The translations under genes and the position numbers were made by a program. This document shows positions 43,595 to 55,424 of a stretch of DNA of 64,000 bases, in pieces. How positions within the stretch are numbered: the stretch's first letter is position 1; every line of letters begins with the position of its first letter. Where the stretch lies: assembly GCA_002633025.1 (NCBI GenBank), contig NMRB01000568.1, positions 49,134-113,133 of the forward strand, read 5' to 3'. The stretch comes from Notospermus geniculatus (taxonomy: Eukaryota; Nemertea; Pilidiophora; Heteronemertea; Lineidae). The notes beneath the pieces were generated by a model. That model ran no database searches. It worked only from the letters and a program-made list of their open reading frames with translations, and was not told the DNA's origin.

Positions 43595-44626
43595 CTACCC
43601 CCGCGCTCGCTACGCCAGTAACGAGGACATGCAGCGGACCAGTCTAATGATACTGGTTTCCGACTCCATCTGCCGATTAAGCCGCAGTTTCGCATCCACC
43701 GTGATCCTCTCAGATAATAGGGAGTTTAAAAAATGAAACGATAAACGTTAACTTTACGACAACGTTATTTTTCATACTGCGAATTCACCAGATTATAGCC
43801 TACATTGCATTTTCGGTACAAAAAATAACGTTGTCGTAAAGTTAACTAGACCTAGGGTCACCAAATTTTATTACATGGGTACCTCAACGTACTGCGCACC
43901 GTATGAATGTTCCGTGATGACGGCTCGCAGAAAGTATGGCGTACGCTGCTGACAAAAGCCACTTGCGACACACATGCATGTCCAAGCGATACCATGAAAC
44001 ACGTTCTTGAGAGTTTATTCTCGAAAAGTTGGGGAACATCTGTGACCAGACAAACAAGATGTTACACGTCTGTTTAGAAATCCCTATTGATTGCTAGGCC
44101 CTTGTTCAACGGTAATGTACAGCAGTACAGTATAAGGCAGAATCTACTCCGGGTAAGTGAACACGCGTACACCTATAGGTCTAATGCGCAACATGCCAAT
44201 GGTTTACATTGGGGTCTTCTCTTTCATGCAGCTGATGGAAGTTTCGAATTTGTACGATCTTCGACCTCTGACGATGGAGGTCAATGCGGAAGTTGCAGAA
44301 CTACCGCCGCTTTGGGGCGTTGTGAGCGGTTGTACGTTGATGTTTTGTCCCTGTTGCAAGCGTCAAGTAATCCGAATTTCTTCTAATTTATAGGTGTCTG
44401 GTGTCCTGCCCAGTTTTCTGATGATTCGCCAAATATCGCGATAGAAGAGGTGACTGGCGCCGTCTCCAAGAAGACCCAAGTACGGACGACAACTTTGCGT
44501 TACAGCTTTAAGTGTCCACTGAACTGACTGGCTGAGTTGTGGTCGACCTTCGACAAAACCTTTTCAAAAAGTTTGATTCGCTGATCTTCCAAATTCTTCG
44601 TCTGGACTGACGACATAAGCGAAACC

Positions 44627-47600
44627 ATGCAAAACATCTGTCCCTCCCAACGAGGGCTCTCAAGGGCCCTATATCTTGTCATATACGCCGCAGTCGGCGC
44701 AATTGTACCGTTCCTTAGTATATATCTCAAGTTACTGGGCATGCGCGCTGACCAGATCGGTGCCATTATTGGCGTGCGCCCCCTGGTGTCGGCTATTGTC
44801 TGTCCTATTTGGGGTTGGATCGCGGATAGATACCGATGGAGGAGGTGGATTGCACTATTTTCAGTCTTTGCCTGGATATTATTTGTTGCGTTTCTCTTCC
44901 TGTGTCCACTGATTGGACATATCTTTGAGGCGTCACGAAGTCACGTGACGAACGTGTCGTCAGATATCAGTGACGTCAAAGATGAAAACGAGGCCTCTAC
45001 GATTCGGCCATTATCCAAGAGGCACGTGGACACTGATGACAGATCAGGGAAGCAGACGAATTATGGAGACTTCAAGGATTGGTTAAAACATCAGACAAAA
45101 ACAGGCAAAAGCCTCCAGGATATCCTCAACGAGGCAGAAACTGACGTCAGAGATACAAAATGGCCGCCAAGTGAGGTTGCCTTGACGACGGAGAAAACAA
45201 CTGTAAATGCGTCAACACCAGTGGACAAGTCCGAGAGTGGACTATCCAATGAAGGAAAACGGTTCATGTTTATTATACTTGTGACAGTTTTTGGCGGAAT
45301 TCAGATTTTTATGGCCCCGACCTTTCCACTTGCTGACGCGGTGGCGCTGCAGTCGCTTGGACCGGATACCCATCCTTGGGGTGGTCAGAGGATGATGGGA
45401 TCTGTTGGATATGGAATGAGGTAATCTTGGCTATTCTGATGATCTTTTACTATTGAGGCCATAATCATGTGACATTGTAAGAGTATTCCTGAGCCAACCA
45501 TTTCCCAGGCTGGTCCTTCAATCCACAAACACCACTTACACTTGCATCTTCGCCATTAGAAAAAAACTTGGTGGATACCAAAATAATGAACGGGAATATC
45601 GATAGAACATTACACTCCAGGCACGTGCCTACACTGTTCTGTTTCTACTCTGTTACGCATATGCAGCAACGCATTTCCCTTTATATATAGGCCTAATTCG
45701 TCGCATCTTCTTTCCAGCTGTGCCCTGGTTGGCCTCCTCTTGACCCACGTCGTCCCTTGGTTCGGCCCTGATCAAATCGGAACAGAACTGAAGCGCTACC
45801 TACCGGCATTTTGCATCGCACAGCTCTTTTTCCTGATGGCCTTCGTGGTCGTGACACAGGTCCGTTTCCACATGACCGACTTGCGTTGCCATGAATACAA
45901 GGTGACCTTGGTTTCCAAGCTGCTGGCGTCTTGTTCCTATGGCTGCTACATAGCAACGGCATTATACTTCGGGGTTGCTATGGGATGTACCTACTCCTTT
46001 CTTTATTGGCATCTGCACAATATAGGTAAATACATGTACATGTAGTAGTTTGATTACTTGGCATCACTACCAATGTGAAGAAGCGGCCTTTGTCTCGTTT
46101 GAGGTAATGCATTTGACATGACCGATGGTAAAACATAAAGTCGTCCGTCCAAATCTTGCAAACTTTCGACTTTCTAAGACCCCGCTTGGGGTCGAAAATT
46201 TACAAGATTTGGAGACGACTTTAATGTTTTACCATCATTTTGTGTGTCGTTTTTGTGCTTCTATTTTGGATATCATTTGACATGACCAATGCTACCAAGT
46301 CGTTTAAATTAATGCACATGTAGTAGTCCAAAAGTTTGAAATCCTGTTGACTCTTTACCCGCCACATTTTATGTTTAATGCTAAGTAAAGTCTAAGAGGC
46401 TATAGGCCTAATGAGTAGGCCTATGCATGAAGGTAGATTGACAGGTTGACCTGCATTTTGACTTGCATATAATCACCAGTCGGTGTTGGTTCCGACAAGA
46501 CCTCTTTAACGTGACATTAGAGTAATCTGCATTTTCTCATCAGGGGCCAGCTACATTCAGCTAGGGCTAGCCACTCTCGCCTCCAGCCTCGGAGAGGCTG
46601 TCGGTTTCCTCACCGCCACCAGACTCATCACAAAACACGGATGTGCCGCCATGTTGGTTTTGTCCCTCAGCCTTTGCAGTCTTCGGCTTATAATCTATGG
46701 ATATGTTAAAGAGCCTTGGTTGGCGGTACCTACGGAACTTTTACAAGGTAATACACGAACTAGGCCTACTCATCAGATGAAATATGCATCTACTGCTCGG
46801 CCTTGGGTCAGTCAATGCCCACTTGCTTCCTTGAGCAAAGCACTTAGGCCTACATGCATTCATACATGTCATCTTTGCAGTTTTTAACTGAAGCTGCCGA
46901 TACGTTTTTTTTCACCTTTCTAGGCACGAGTTTCTCATTTGTGTGGTCATCATCGATCTTCGCTATCTGTGGCTCGACAACCCCGAACAAAGCTTTGGCC
47001 TCTGTGACGGGCATCTTGCATGGGGCATTATCTGGTCTCGGAGTAGGTAAGACAGAGTTGGACCATCTAAAATTCTGGTAGTCTTGCGCAGCCAGTATTT
47101 TGTTCCGCAGTCGATCTTGCAACACATAAATTTGCGATTCCCAGAGTCGCAATAGCGCATGGGTGACCGAGACTCCTTCTGGGGTAGTGCGTCAGACGCA
47201 TGGTGGCAGCACCTATGGTTCGCCAGAATAGTTGGAGAGTAGAAGCAACAGGCCGCCTTACATTTGTGGCATGCGTAATACAAACATAACTACGACATGG
47301 TTGTAGATTTTTTTTATTTTGACCATTTCAGCATTGGGGAGCCTCCTATCGGGCATTCTCGTCACTAATTACGGCGCTCCATTGACCTTCCTGTACTTCG
47401 CCTTTACCACTATCAGCGTTCTCCTCGTCTTTCTCGTCACCCATTTGGTAAGAATGCTCTACTTTTTATCGATCATAAGAAAGAATGAAATATTTTCATG
47501 TAATTTCAAAACATACAATTAGGACGAACTAGGACGAAATCTTTTTTCGCCATGTGAAATGAGGAGACCGCGTCTGGCCTGAAATGTAAACGTTCCTGTG

Positions 47601-47972
47601 TAGGCCTATAGAACAATCTTCATCGAGATAAACGGTGTTTTTCTGCTCAAAAGTCGATTCCTTGGGGTCAATAACTAAATCATTCAATCCTAGTTTGTAA
47701 TATACTTGTCGGAAGCTAATTTGGGACCACCGAGTTGGCCGGGGAAAGTCACTCTCCAAGCTTGGCACCGGAGATTGCCGAAGGTTTCCGACAGTGTACG
47801 GAGATTGCATAAAGACATGGCGAACCCGCTATATTTTCTCTTTTAGGTGATTCAGCGTCCCCTGGTTCAGCCCGACTTCCCCGCTGAGTTCTCAATCTCG
47901 GCTCCAGACCTGGAGAAACTACATGATGTCGGCGACAGTGACGACAGTGATGACATATGGGCTCAAGGTTGA
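44627..47972 (+). CDS. MFSD6-like major facilitator superfamily transporter
   Basis: Six exons: 44627-45420, 45718-46025, 46544-46747, 46924-47046, 47332-47447, 47847-47972. They give 1,671 nt and 556 residues in consistent phase. Residues 11-92 hold the first membrane segments with the MFS loop signature IWGWIADRYRWRR. Next comes a polar loop (about 95-210), typical of the MFSD6 group, then a segment with PTFPLADAVALQSLG, which corresponds to the MFSD6 motif around LADA. Later exons supply membrane segments including ASYIQLGLATL, GEAVGFLTAT, TELLQGTSFSFVW and GSLLSGILV. The tail is acidic (GDSDDSDD). A polytopic membrane protein; the family's substrates are poorly known. The length is close to MFSD6L, shorter than MFSD6. 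Confidence 0.9.
46124..46238. repeat. Family B hairpin element, short form, in an MFSD6-like intron
   Basis: The arms AAAGTCGTCCGTCCAAATCT and AGATTTGGAGACGACTTTAA flank AAGACCCCGCTTGGGGTC. The tag TTTTGTGTGTCGTTTTTGTG follows on the right only. Confidence 0.75.
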
Positions 47973-48205
47973 TAAAGTCCCTTCATCTCTGTCCAGTCAC
48001 GTGACCCGACTGGGCAGAGCCATTTTCTCGTGAAGCCCTGTCAGTGAGACACGACGAATCGACGGACGAAAAGGATTGGTCAATATATGACACAAATGAT
48101 ATTCTGATTGGCTGTTTCCATGACAAATAAGATGCTCCCTCTCTCAAGACAGCCAATCGGCTTTCGCTGCGGCCTGACGTCACGAGAACGCGGAGCCGGA
48201 GGAAC

Positions 48206-48545
48206 TAACGTCACGACGTGGCGCTGCGAGCGGTGCGACCGAAGATCCTTTTTCTCACGTTATTTCCTATTTCCATTTATTTCTGGCGTGAAAACAACCC
48301 TTTTGTTTCGGTCGCCTGGCATTAAAATTTACATCATCTTGCACGTAGCAGATGAAAATTTCTGCATTTTCGGTGCTTTTTTACCTAAAATTAAGAGACA
48401 GGCTAGCGGTAATCGATGGCAACGTCTTTATCTCATTATTCCTGTAGAAAAATGTACAGCTGATTTTTTCATGACGTAGGGTCAACACTTAAAACGACGT
48501 CAATGACGTCGGTTCGGTCGCACCGCTCGCAGCGCCGACCTGTCG
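48206..48545. repeat. Foldback downstream of the MFSD6-like gene
   Basis: GGCGCTGCGAGCGGTGCGAC on the left is mirrored as GTCGCACCGCTCGCAGCGCC on the right. A single related arm occurs in a collagen intron near 32,255. Confidence 0.75.
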
Positions 48546-49012
48546 GCGGGATAAACGGCACGCGGGTTCCTCATTCACGCGTCACCATTCGCCGGGCCGT
48601 TCGCATTATTCTGTACACTGCGAACCTAGGGACACGGTGAAAATCGCAACGTATGCACGGGTTTTATATTACAACCTGATAATTCGAGTGGGCTAGTGGC
48701 ACTTCCTCCACGGAACATAGAATAATTAGTGACGGTTTGTCTCCTCATTTTCTCAGCTATGCTCTGTGTTTTTAATAGCTGACCTAGTAAGTTTATGAGA
48801 AAAAGAGATTGAGAGCAATGAAAAAAATTTCTTCACCATCCTGTATTTTGTGTACACTCGCTCGGCAGTTTTCTTGAGTTTGTGCAGATAGTCTTGGACA
48901 CTCATTATACCTTGATACAGCATGGAAAGAACTACTGAACAGTTAGAAAAACCACCTAGACCAAACACCTATCATCTCGATTCTTTCTACTGCGGTTTTC
49001 CTTCGTTGGTAT

Positions 49013-49444
49013 AGGGAGGTTACGATACGATACGTACGCCACGGGAACGACAACGAAGGGAGTTCTCGCAAAGCCCGCGAAACGCCAACACGAAAGCCAA
49101 ACCTATTGTTCGATGCCAAGAGAAGAGAGCGCCGAACAAAAGGATAGACGTTCGCGTTGGCGTTTCGGGGGCTTTGCGAAAACTCTTTATTGACGAAGCT
49201 CCCGAAACGCCAACGCGAACGCCAATCGCATTATTCGATGCCACGAAGAGAGCACCCAACAAAAGGATATAGACGTTCGCGCGGTTCCGTAGGTTGCGAA
49301 AACTCTCTTATAATAATTTCATAAACTCGATGGCGTTTTTCAGACGAGACGACCAAACAAGGTAAAATAGACGTGCTCCGCGGCGAGAGATAAACCTCTT
49401 CTCGTCGTCGTTCACGTTCTTGGGGCAAATCTAAACCTCCCTAT
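49013..49444. repeat. Nested foldbacks: two family A elements inside a family D-type element
   Basis: The outer ends read TAGGGAGGTTACGATACG and AAATCTAAACCTCCCTA, the termini of family D. Inside lie two successive family A elements (about 49,058-49,190 and 49,190-49,308). Confidence 0.65.
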
Positions 49445-49700
49445 TTTCGCAGCGGGAACCCAGTCCTTCACCTACGTGACTTTGAAGGATGCTGATAAGA
49501 AGTGTTCAGAAACGACATGCAACGAAAACCGATCCCTTGTTTAAAACGAGTACCATTTCGGTTCGACCCGTTACGCGGGGTTAGGCTACAGCAGGAGCGG
49601 GAAACACTGAGGTGTGGGGAACACTGGAAAACGTTACACTTGGACCAAGCTCCAAATGGGACTAAAATTCGCTTCGATATTTATTTTCTGAAGGGCTTAA

Positions 49701-49931
49701 TTAGGGATCGTCCATCAAAATCAATGTGCGTCACAATCCTAACAGTGTTAGGATTGGGTTTGACCCCCTCCCCTACTCCTAACATAAAAACATTGACGAA
49801 ATATCCAAACATTGATTTCTTTTGATCAATGTTTTTGACCTGAAAACAATCCTAAGAAGGGGTTGACCCACTCCCCCTTCCTAACATTGTTAGGATTGTG
49901 ACGCACATTGACTTCATGGACGATCCCTTAA
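49701..49931. repeat. Foldback with TTAGGGATCGTCCA termini
   Basis: TTAGGGATCGTCCATCAAAA and ATGTGCGTCACAATCCTAAC are mirrored at 49,880-49,931. Confidence 0.8.
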
Positions 49932-51116
49932 ACGATTCATCGTCTGCATCAACATACAGCAGAGAACAGCAATACAAATCTTATTTTTAACTCTTTTTTC
50001 CTGAACGTCATAGTCTGAGTTTACAGAGACATTTGTCCCAGACACACCATCTGGTTTGTGTTACCACTCAGACAGTAGGCCAGCAATTTTTCATGGGTAC
50101 TCACCCAGTTTATAGTATGAACATTATGTATCTGAGCACTAAGTGGCCTATGTCAGAATTATAACCTCCCCTATTATTCATAGGGATAAAAACTAGTCGA
50201 AATTTTGGTCCAAAACTCAAAATATGCCCCCACCCATGTTCTTCGCGAAGGGTACACCCATGCCCAAGACATACAACAGGTGTAAATGTGAGAATGCCCC
50301 CCGTATGACAATGCCCGCTTTATTGTTCGGCGGACACTCAAATACAGAAAGACCCTCATTGTCACGTTGCCGCTGACTCCGTTAATCTTTTGTTTGGGGG
50401 CATTGGCAAACAGGGGCAGTGAAAAACATTACACCTGGGCGCTCCTGCCACATGGTCAGTTTTCCATCGCATGAGGTGGCGCCATGCAGTGAACAGAAGT
50501 GAAATCACGACTGTCATGCCATTCTAAATGACCATCAACTTGTGTATTCAAGATTGTGGTTTTAGGTGGGTCAATCCAGAGAGGATTATGTTGTGAACAT
50601 TAAATGACATTGGAAACTCAATACAGGGCACAGGTACCTGACGCAAAGGTTGTGATGAGGGTTAAGGTTCTAACACTCACTTTGGATTTTACAGGGAGAC
50701 CTTGCCAAAACTGTCTTCAGGCCGATATTTTGAGGCCCTCGTGCGTGATTGGCTATTGTAAATGCCAACAGTTTTTGTACCGTAACGCTGCGTGCCCATC
50801 AAATGTAGGGACTTGTTTAATAGATTGTAGACAGAGCCAGTACGGTACCCGGGTACAGTACTGGCAAAGATTCACTCTATTTCCAGAGGAGTTTTTAGAA
50901 ACTGGATTTCTTACTCATAACTCACATCATCGGCAAAAAGATAAAAGAACTTAAATAGTACAAACTACTTAACTATGACAATGAATCACATGTTTATTAA
51001 TGCAAGACTTCTGAACATACAGAATGAACAATAGGTGACGTTCTGACTTGGGAAGAAGTCATAGCCTACGGTAAAGGAATTTTGAATGAACAGCAAGATT
51101 GTGGATCATCAGACAT

Positions 51117-51323
51117 ATGTGACCCAGCACAACAATGAGTCGGAATGCGCACAGAAGAAGACCAAAGATGACACCAGACAACAATTACAGAAATGGACAA
51201 AGTCAAATTACACAATGGGCAGACAATCCTGAAATCAACAAACCGTTGGTGTCACCTTGGGACATGTTGGGTGTTCTTCTCTGCGCATTCCGACTCATTT
51301 CGTTGTGCTGGGTCACACATGAA
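51117..51323. repeat. Foldback with TGTGACCCAGCACAAC termini
   Basis: The left arm TGTGACCCAGCACAACAATG plus AGTCGGAATGCGCACAGAAG is mirrored at 51,270-51,320. Related TGTGACCCGCTCCAGC words occur at 56,031 and 60,544. Confidence 0.75.
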
Positions 51324-51437
51324 TAAACACTAGCAAGTGCTTTTACTTCAGATTTGTACAGCATAGTCTAGTGGATTTGTATTGCAAAATTCAAGTAAAA
51401 GCATTTACTAGTCTTTTTTATTCACTCGACCCAATAT
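51309..51437. repeat. Family C foldback element downstream of NIFK
   Basis: CATGAATAAACACTAGCAAG and TTTACTAGTCTTTTTTATTC arms with the inner TTTTACTTCAGATTTGTACA core. It abuts another foldback at 51,117-51,323. Confidence 0.85.
51417..51422 (-). terminator. Candidate NIFK poly(A) signal inside a foldback element
   Basis: AATAAA on the minus strand, 115 bases beyond the NIFK stop codon, lies in the right terminal repeat of the family C foldback (51,309-51,437). Confidence 0.4.
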
Positions 51438-51536
51438 CTGAACAAGACCAGATCTGACGACTTCAGGGAGTTAAATCCCTGTCACCATAGCATATAAATG
51501 AATCCCAAAAGAAGTAATATCCTTTGTCATTGCCCC

Positions 51537-53706
51537 TTATCTTCTTGTCCCTTTCAGTTTTTTACCAGCTCTACTTATTACTGTTGTCTTTTTCTGTCTG
51601 CCAGCAGCACTACTTTTCACATCAGCAATAGTCGTTTTTGATTTCTCAACCCTTCCTGATCCACCTCGGACTTCACGTTTTCTCACTGCTACTTTAGCAG
51701 CGACATTTTTATGTGGCTTTTTTGCAGCAGGAACTTTCGTAAGTGCCTTAGCACCAATCTTTTTGAGAGGTTCTGTTGTATTTTTTTCTTTTTTATTAGT
51801 GTCGGCGTCCTTGTTAGTAGTAACTCCTTCTGCTGTAATTGTGGTCATCTTTCCATTTTCCTGCAAAAGATAAGATGTAATGATGAAGTCACTTGACTGT
51901 ACCCAGTTGAAAAGGAGTACCCTATTTGGTTTATCATAATCTCTAAAATGTGGTATGAATCATGGCTCGAAAATAATTGGAAGCTCTGGAGCAATAGCTC
52001 CTCGGAAATGGCCTCCTGCTCCAGACAACTGCAATGTCTGGAGCTAAAAACAGTGCCGGGCATAACTGGCATAATTTACAAACATTGAATCAAACAGCTT
52101 CAGAAAAATTGCTTAGTGCTCCATTGTGAAAGCACCCCTGGAGCTGTTTTTAGCTCCAGGGTGAAAAACCTTATTTTCGAGCCCTGGACTACTGGTATGA
52201 TCGTGCTTGAATCTGTACTTTTTTTATATTTCTATCCAACTGGAATAAAAGGGTCTGTTTCGTTTTCGTCAATTGAGGAATCTTGAGTTGTGATCCTTGA
52301 GAAAATGGAGAAAGCTATGAAGCTGCAAATTGCAGCGATTATTCTGTACAGCACAACAAATAATCCCTGCAATTTGCAAGTGCATAGCTTTTTCCGTTTT
52401 CCCAAGGACCACAACTCAGATTCCTCAAATGACGAAAAGGAGCAGCCCCTTTATACGGAGGAGAGACACCAGAACGTGGTGCCAGGTGTCGCCACCTCAA
52501 GTGAACATACCCGGTTGATCTCGACAGAATAACTGATCCCCATTTCAGCAAGTTTGCGGACTTTCTTCTTCATCCGTTTCTTAAGATTATAATCGCTCCT
52601 CAACTTCTCAGCATCCGTCTTCCGTTTGTTATGCCGATCGATGGCAAGAATATGCGCTTTTGGTTTCAAGAATTTTCTATTCGCACCCTTGAACAGGCTT
52701 GGATGGACTTTTTCTGGTGGCATGTATTCACCTGAAGGTAGCAAAAGTTGAAATTGAAAACACTCCAAAACTGTTGATCTGGTGCACCACGGTCATCTAG
52801 GTTATGGCAAGGTCAACTTAAGGCAAAAACAGAATTACAATACTTACACTTGAGAAGTTTCTCAAACATGAGGTAGTTATTCATAGTTTCTGCTGCCACC
52901 TTGGCCACCTCCGCATATTCAAATTCCACGAAGCCATATCCCTTGCTGCCTCCAGTGCGCTTACTTCGAGAGAGTCGCAATCGTGTTACATTTCCAAACT
53001 GCTGGAAGAAGTCTCGCATTTGCCTTTCAAAAAATCCATGGGGAACGTGTCCAATGTAAATAACCCCTCTTGTAGTTCCAGTCCGCACCTGAAAGACAAG
53101 ATGAATTGCTCAGCAATATTTCTCCTTTTTCTCCTAGGCCTACGTTTCAGTGGCTTACTCGCATTGATCAAGTGTTGGGTAGGGCTACTGCTGCAGAGTA
53201 GGCCTAAAGAAAAACTCAAGATGGGGGAATCCATAGGGGGCGCTCGCCGCCTCCCCTTCTGGCCAACAAATCTGTAAAATCACCGTGAAATTCTGGAATT
53301 GGGCGCAAATTTCAATGTTCCTAGCACAGGGCGCCCCCTCTTTTCCCGAATCCTTTGCTTCGGGGTATGTTATATATCAGTGCCGCGCAGTGGGGATGCA
53401 CATCATAAAACCTTACTTACATCAGAAGAATTCGAAAGAAACTAGGCTAGAGCATGGCTTCTATTCTCGGCCAAGAAGCAAGGTCAATGTTCCATCATCT
53501 ACGTACTAGGGCTAGGCCTAGGCCTAGGCCTATCCCTAGGCCTACGCCAACACTGCAACATGAACATCTTTCCACTTCTATAAGTTCTTCAATACCTTTT
53601 CACGAATATCTTTCACTTTTAGCTCGAATTCCTGCTGTTGTTCTTTCTCTAGCGACAAAGATGTGGGTAAAATTGTGGAGGATTTCTTTCTCATGGAGGC
53701 CGCCAT
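51537..53706 (-). CDS. NIFK: NIFK: MKI67 FHA domain-interacting nucleolar RNA-binding phosphoprotein
   Basis: Four exons: 53706-53596, 53088-52848, 52731-52511, 51860-51537. They encode 298 residues (human protein 293) in consistent phase. After a short basic N terminus comes one RRM (about residues 40-118) with RNP2 VIYIGHVP and RNP1 SKGYGFVEF. The family block [17 protein letters not shown] follows, then a basic Lys/Arg region ([18 protein letters not shown]). The tail is rich in Lys, Thr and Ala and ends KGTRR. NIFK is a nucleolar factor that acts in pre-rRNA processing and binds the Ki-67 FHA domain in vertebrates. The start overlaps a YY1-type AAGATGGCGGCC (53698-53709). It is divergent from MTRR, with 1.7 kb between start codons. 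Confidence 0.94.
51964..52437. repeat. Two foldbacks in the last NIFK intron
   Basis: 51,964-52,187 pairs GGCTCGAAAATAATTGGAAG with TTATTTTCGAGCCCTGG. 52,262-52,437 pairs TTGAGGAATCTTGAGTTGTG with CACAACTCAGATTCCTCAAA. Confidence 0.75.
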
Positions 53707-53709
53707 CTT
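53698..53709 (-). promoter_or_regulatory. YY1-type initiator element at the NIFK start codon
   Basis: AAGATGGCGGCC on the minus strand contains the start ATG and matches the YY1 consensus common at housekeeping and ribosome-biogenesis gene starts. Confidence 0.5.
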
Positions 53710-53744
53710 GATGCCATGTGGTTTGCAGTTTCAGGAATCACCAA

Positions 53745-54045
53745 TAGAAAGCAGCATATTGGTTTCATTCACTGAGAATAGACGCCGCCACCGTACGGTA
53801 GGGTGATCTCCATGCAGCGATATCCGAGCCAAGCTGCCTGGAGAGTGATGTTACTGGTTTCATTTATTGACACTAGGTGCCGCCACTATACGGTAGGGTA
53901 ATCTCCAGGCAGTGGTACGCTCGCCAAGCTGTGTCTGGAGAGTGATTCCGTGGTTAACTTCATTGACGCTAGGTGCCGCCACCATACGGTGTGGTAATCT
54001 CCAGGCAGTGACCCAGGCTCTGCCTGGAGAGTGAAATAAACCAAT
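53745..54045. repeat. Three tandem units upstream of NIFK
   Basis: Units of about 100 bases share GCCGCCACNRTACGGTAGGG, ATCTCCAGGCAG and CTGCCTGGAGAGTGA; each unit can fold on its CCAGGCAG/CTGCCTGG pair. A diverged single relative lies upstream of ODAD4 at 61,270-61,365. Confidence 0.75.
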
Positions 54046-54539
54046 CTCCAGCCTGATTTTGTACGCATGCGTTATATATTTTGCTGTTCGGCTGGAGACT
54101 GACAGTCTCGTCCCCATGTTGAGCATGTTGAGTATAAATAGGCAAGCACGTGGCCTTCACCCTTATTTCTCTTGTTTTGATTGTGAAATGTGGATGTTGT
54201 GTGGGCTCTAGGCCTATGCATGTATGGTGTGGTGGTGGAGTCGAACAAAAGTCTGTCTGTAAATTTTCAAGGTAGTTTCCTTTTTCACCAAAATGTTTCA
54301 GATCATAATTTTCATAATCATAGGCCTAACGTTAGGCCTATTTTCACTCAATTCCCTGTTTTTAATTCAAATAGCCTGCCCTGCCCTAATCTGACATGGC
54401 ATCCTACACGTCATCATAGGCCTACTCATCAGCCTAGCCTCCTCATGCTCATAGCCTAGGCCTATGTGTGTGTGTAGGCCTACATGAATAAATGAATGAT
54501 GATAATGATATGATATGTATCTGTATACAATGTATACAT

Positions 54540-54819
54540 GATAATAAACAAGAAGTCAATCTCCAGAATTCACGAATTTTCGACCCCAACAGGGGTCTTT
54601 TTCAAGTGGAACTTTACAATCTGAAACTCTAGAAAAGACTGAGCTGAAACCCGAATGTAGAACTACATAGCCTGTAGAACTACAGGCTATGTAGTTCTAC
54701 ATTCGGGTTTCAGCTCAGTCTTTTCTAGAGTTTCAGATTGTAAAGTTCCACTTGAAAAAGACCCCGGTTGGGGTCGAAAATTCGTGAATTCTGGAGATTG
54801 ACTTCTTGTTTATTATCAT
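54540..54819. repeat. Family B nested hairpin element between NIFK and MTRR
   Basis: A near-perfect 280-base palindrome. Outer arms AATAAACAAGAAGTCAATCT and complement, a middle GACCCCAACAGGGGTC, an inner GTGGAACTTTACAATCTGAA pair, and a further inner pair around CTACATAGCCTGTAG. The tag TTTAGTGTGTCAATTTTGTG follows on the right only. Confidence 0.85.
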
Positions 54820-55424
54820 TTAGTGTGTCAATTTTGTGCTTTTTGTACCTTGGTATACAATGTATACACTTACTGTATGTAGGCCTAGGCCCTATTTGAT
54901 GATGGGGGTCTGTATCAGGCCAAGTAAAAAAATAGATTTAGGCCTAGCGTCCCCTCCCTCCCCCAAAAAGTGCAAAAACTGCACAAAGTCAGATTTTACA
55001 ATGCATTTCCTCATTAGGGCCTAGGCCTATAATATAGGCACCTCCCCAAAATTTTGGCAATGTCTGAAAAATTTTTTAGGGCCCAGGCCTATTTGATTTT
55101 GACATGTCTTTTCAGCCTAAGACTATCGGTAGTAAAAGTAAAAAATAAAAACCTCCCCCCTGGCCCCTCCCCACTCATTTGAGAAAAAAAGGACACTAAA
55201 AATCTAATTACATGTATTATTTTTACTTGGCCTAGGCTAAAGTTAAACCTTTAGAGTTAAGGAAGCTTCTAGAATACCGGTACGGCCCCGTGTCTCGATA
55301 ACTGCCCTACATGCCTATCCTACTGCATACTACAGATTAACAGTGCTCAGATGACTGCCATAGTGATGCATGAGACTGAGATACTTCAGACATGTCAATT
55401 ACTATTTACTATTCATTTCAGGAA

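Larger units (their letters stand above)
37381..44626. other. Gene-poor, repeat-rich 7.2-kb interval
   Basis: Foldbacks at 38.7, 39.6, 42.1, 42.8, 43.5 and 43.7 kb, a tandem duplication at 39.5 kb, and GC-homopolymer-rich repeat pieces at 41.38-41.66 and 41.81-42.12 kb. Short ORFs show no family that I recognise. Confidence 0.6.
47973..51536. other. Interval between the MFSD6-like gene and NIFK
   Basis: The 3' ends of both genes face each other here. Contents are foldbacks at 48.2, 49.0, 49.7, 51.1 and 51.3 kb. A 116-codon ORF at 50,604 is cysteine-rich but is not assigned. Confidence 0.55.

Noticed and set aside
37300-44600. A hidden gene in the 7-kb spacer
   Set aside because: I looked for phase-consistent exons with known motifs on both strands and found none; ORFs there coincide with foldback arms.
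50604-50954. 116-codon cysteine-rich ORF (GRPCQNCLQADILRPSCVIG...)
   Set aside because: An acceptor-like TTTTACAG lies inside it and it has several Cys pairs, but I can assign no family, partner exon or promoter, and it overlaps repeat-rich spacer. Not called as a gene.
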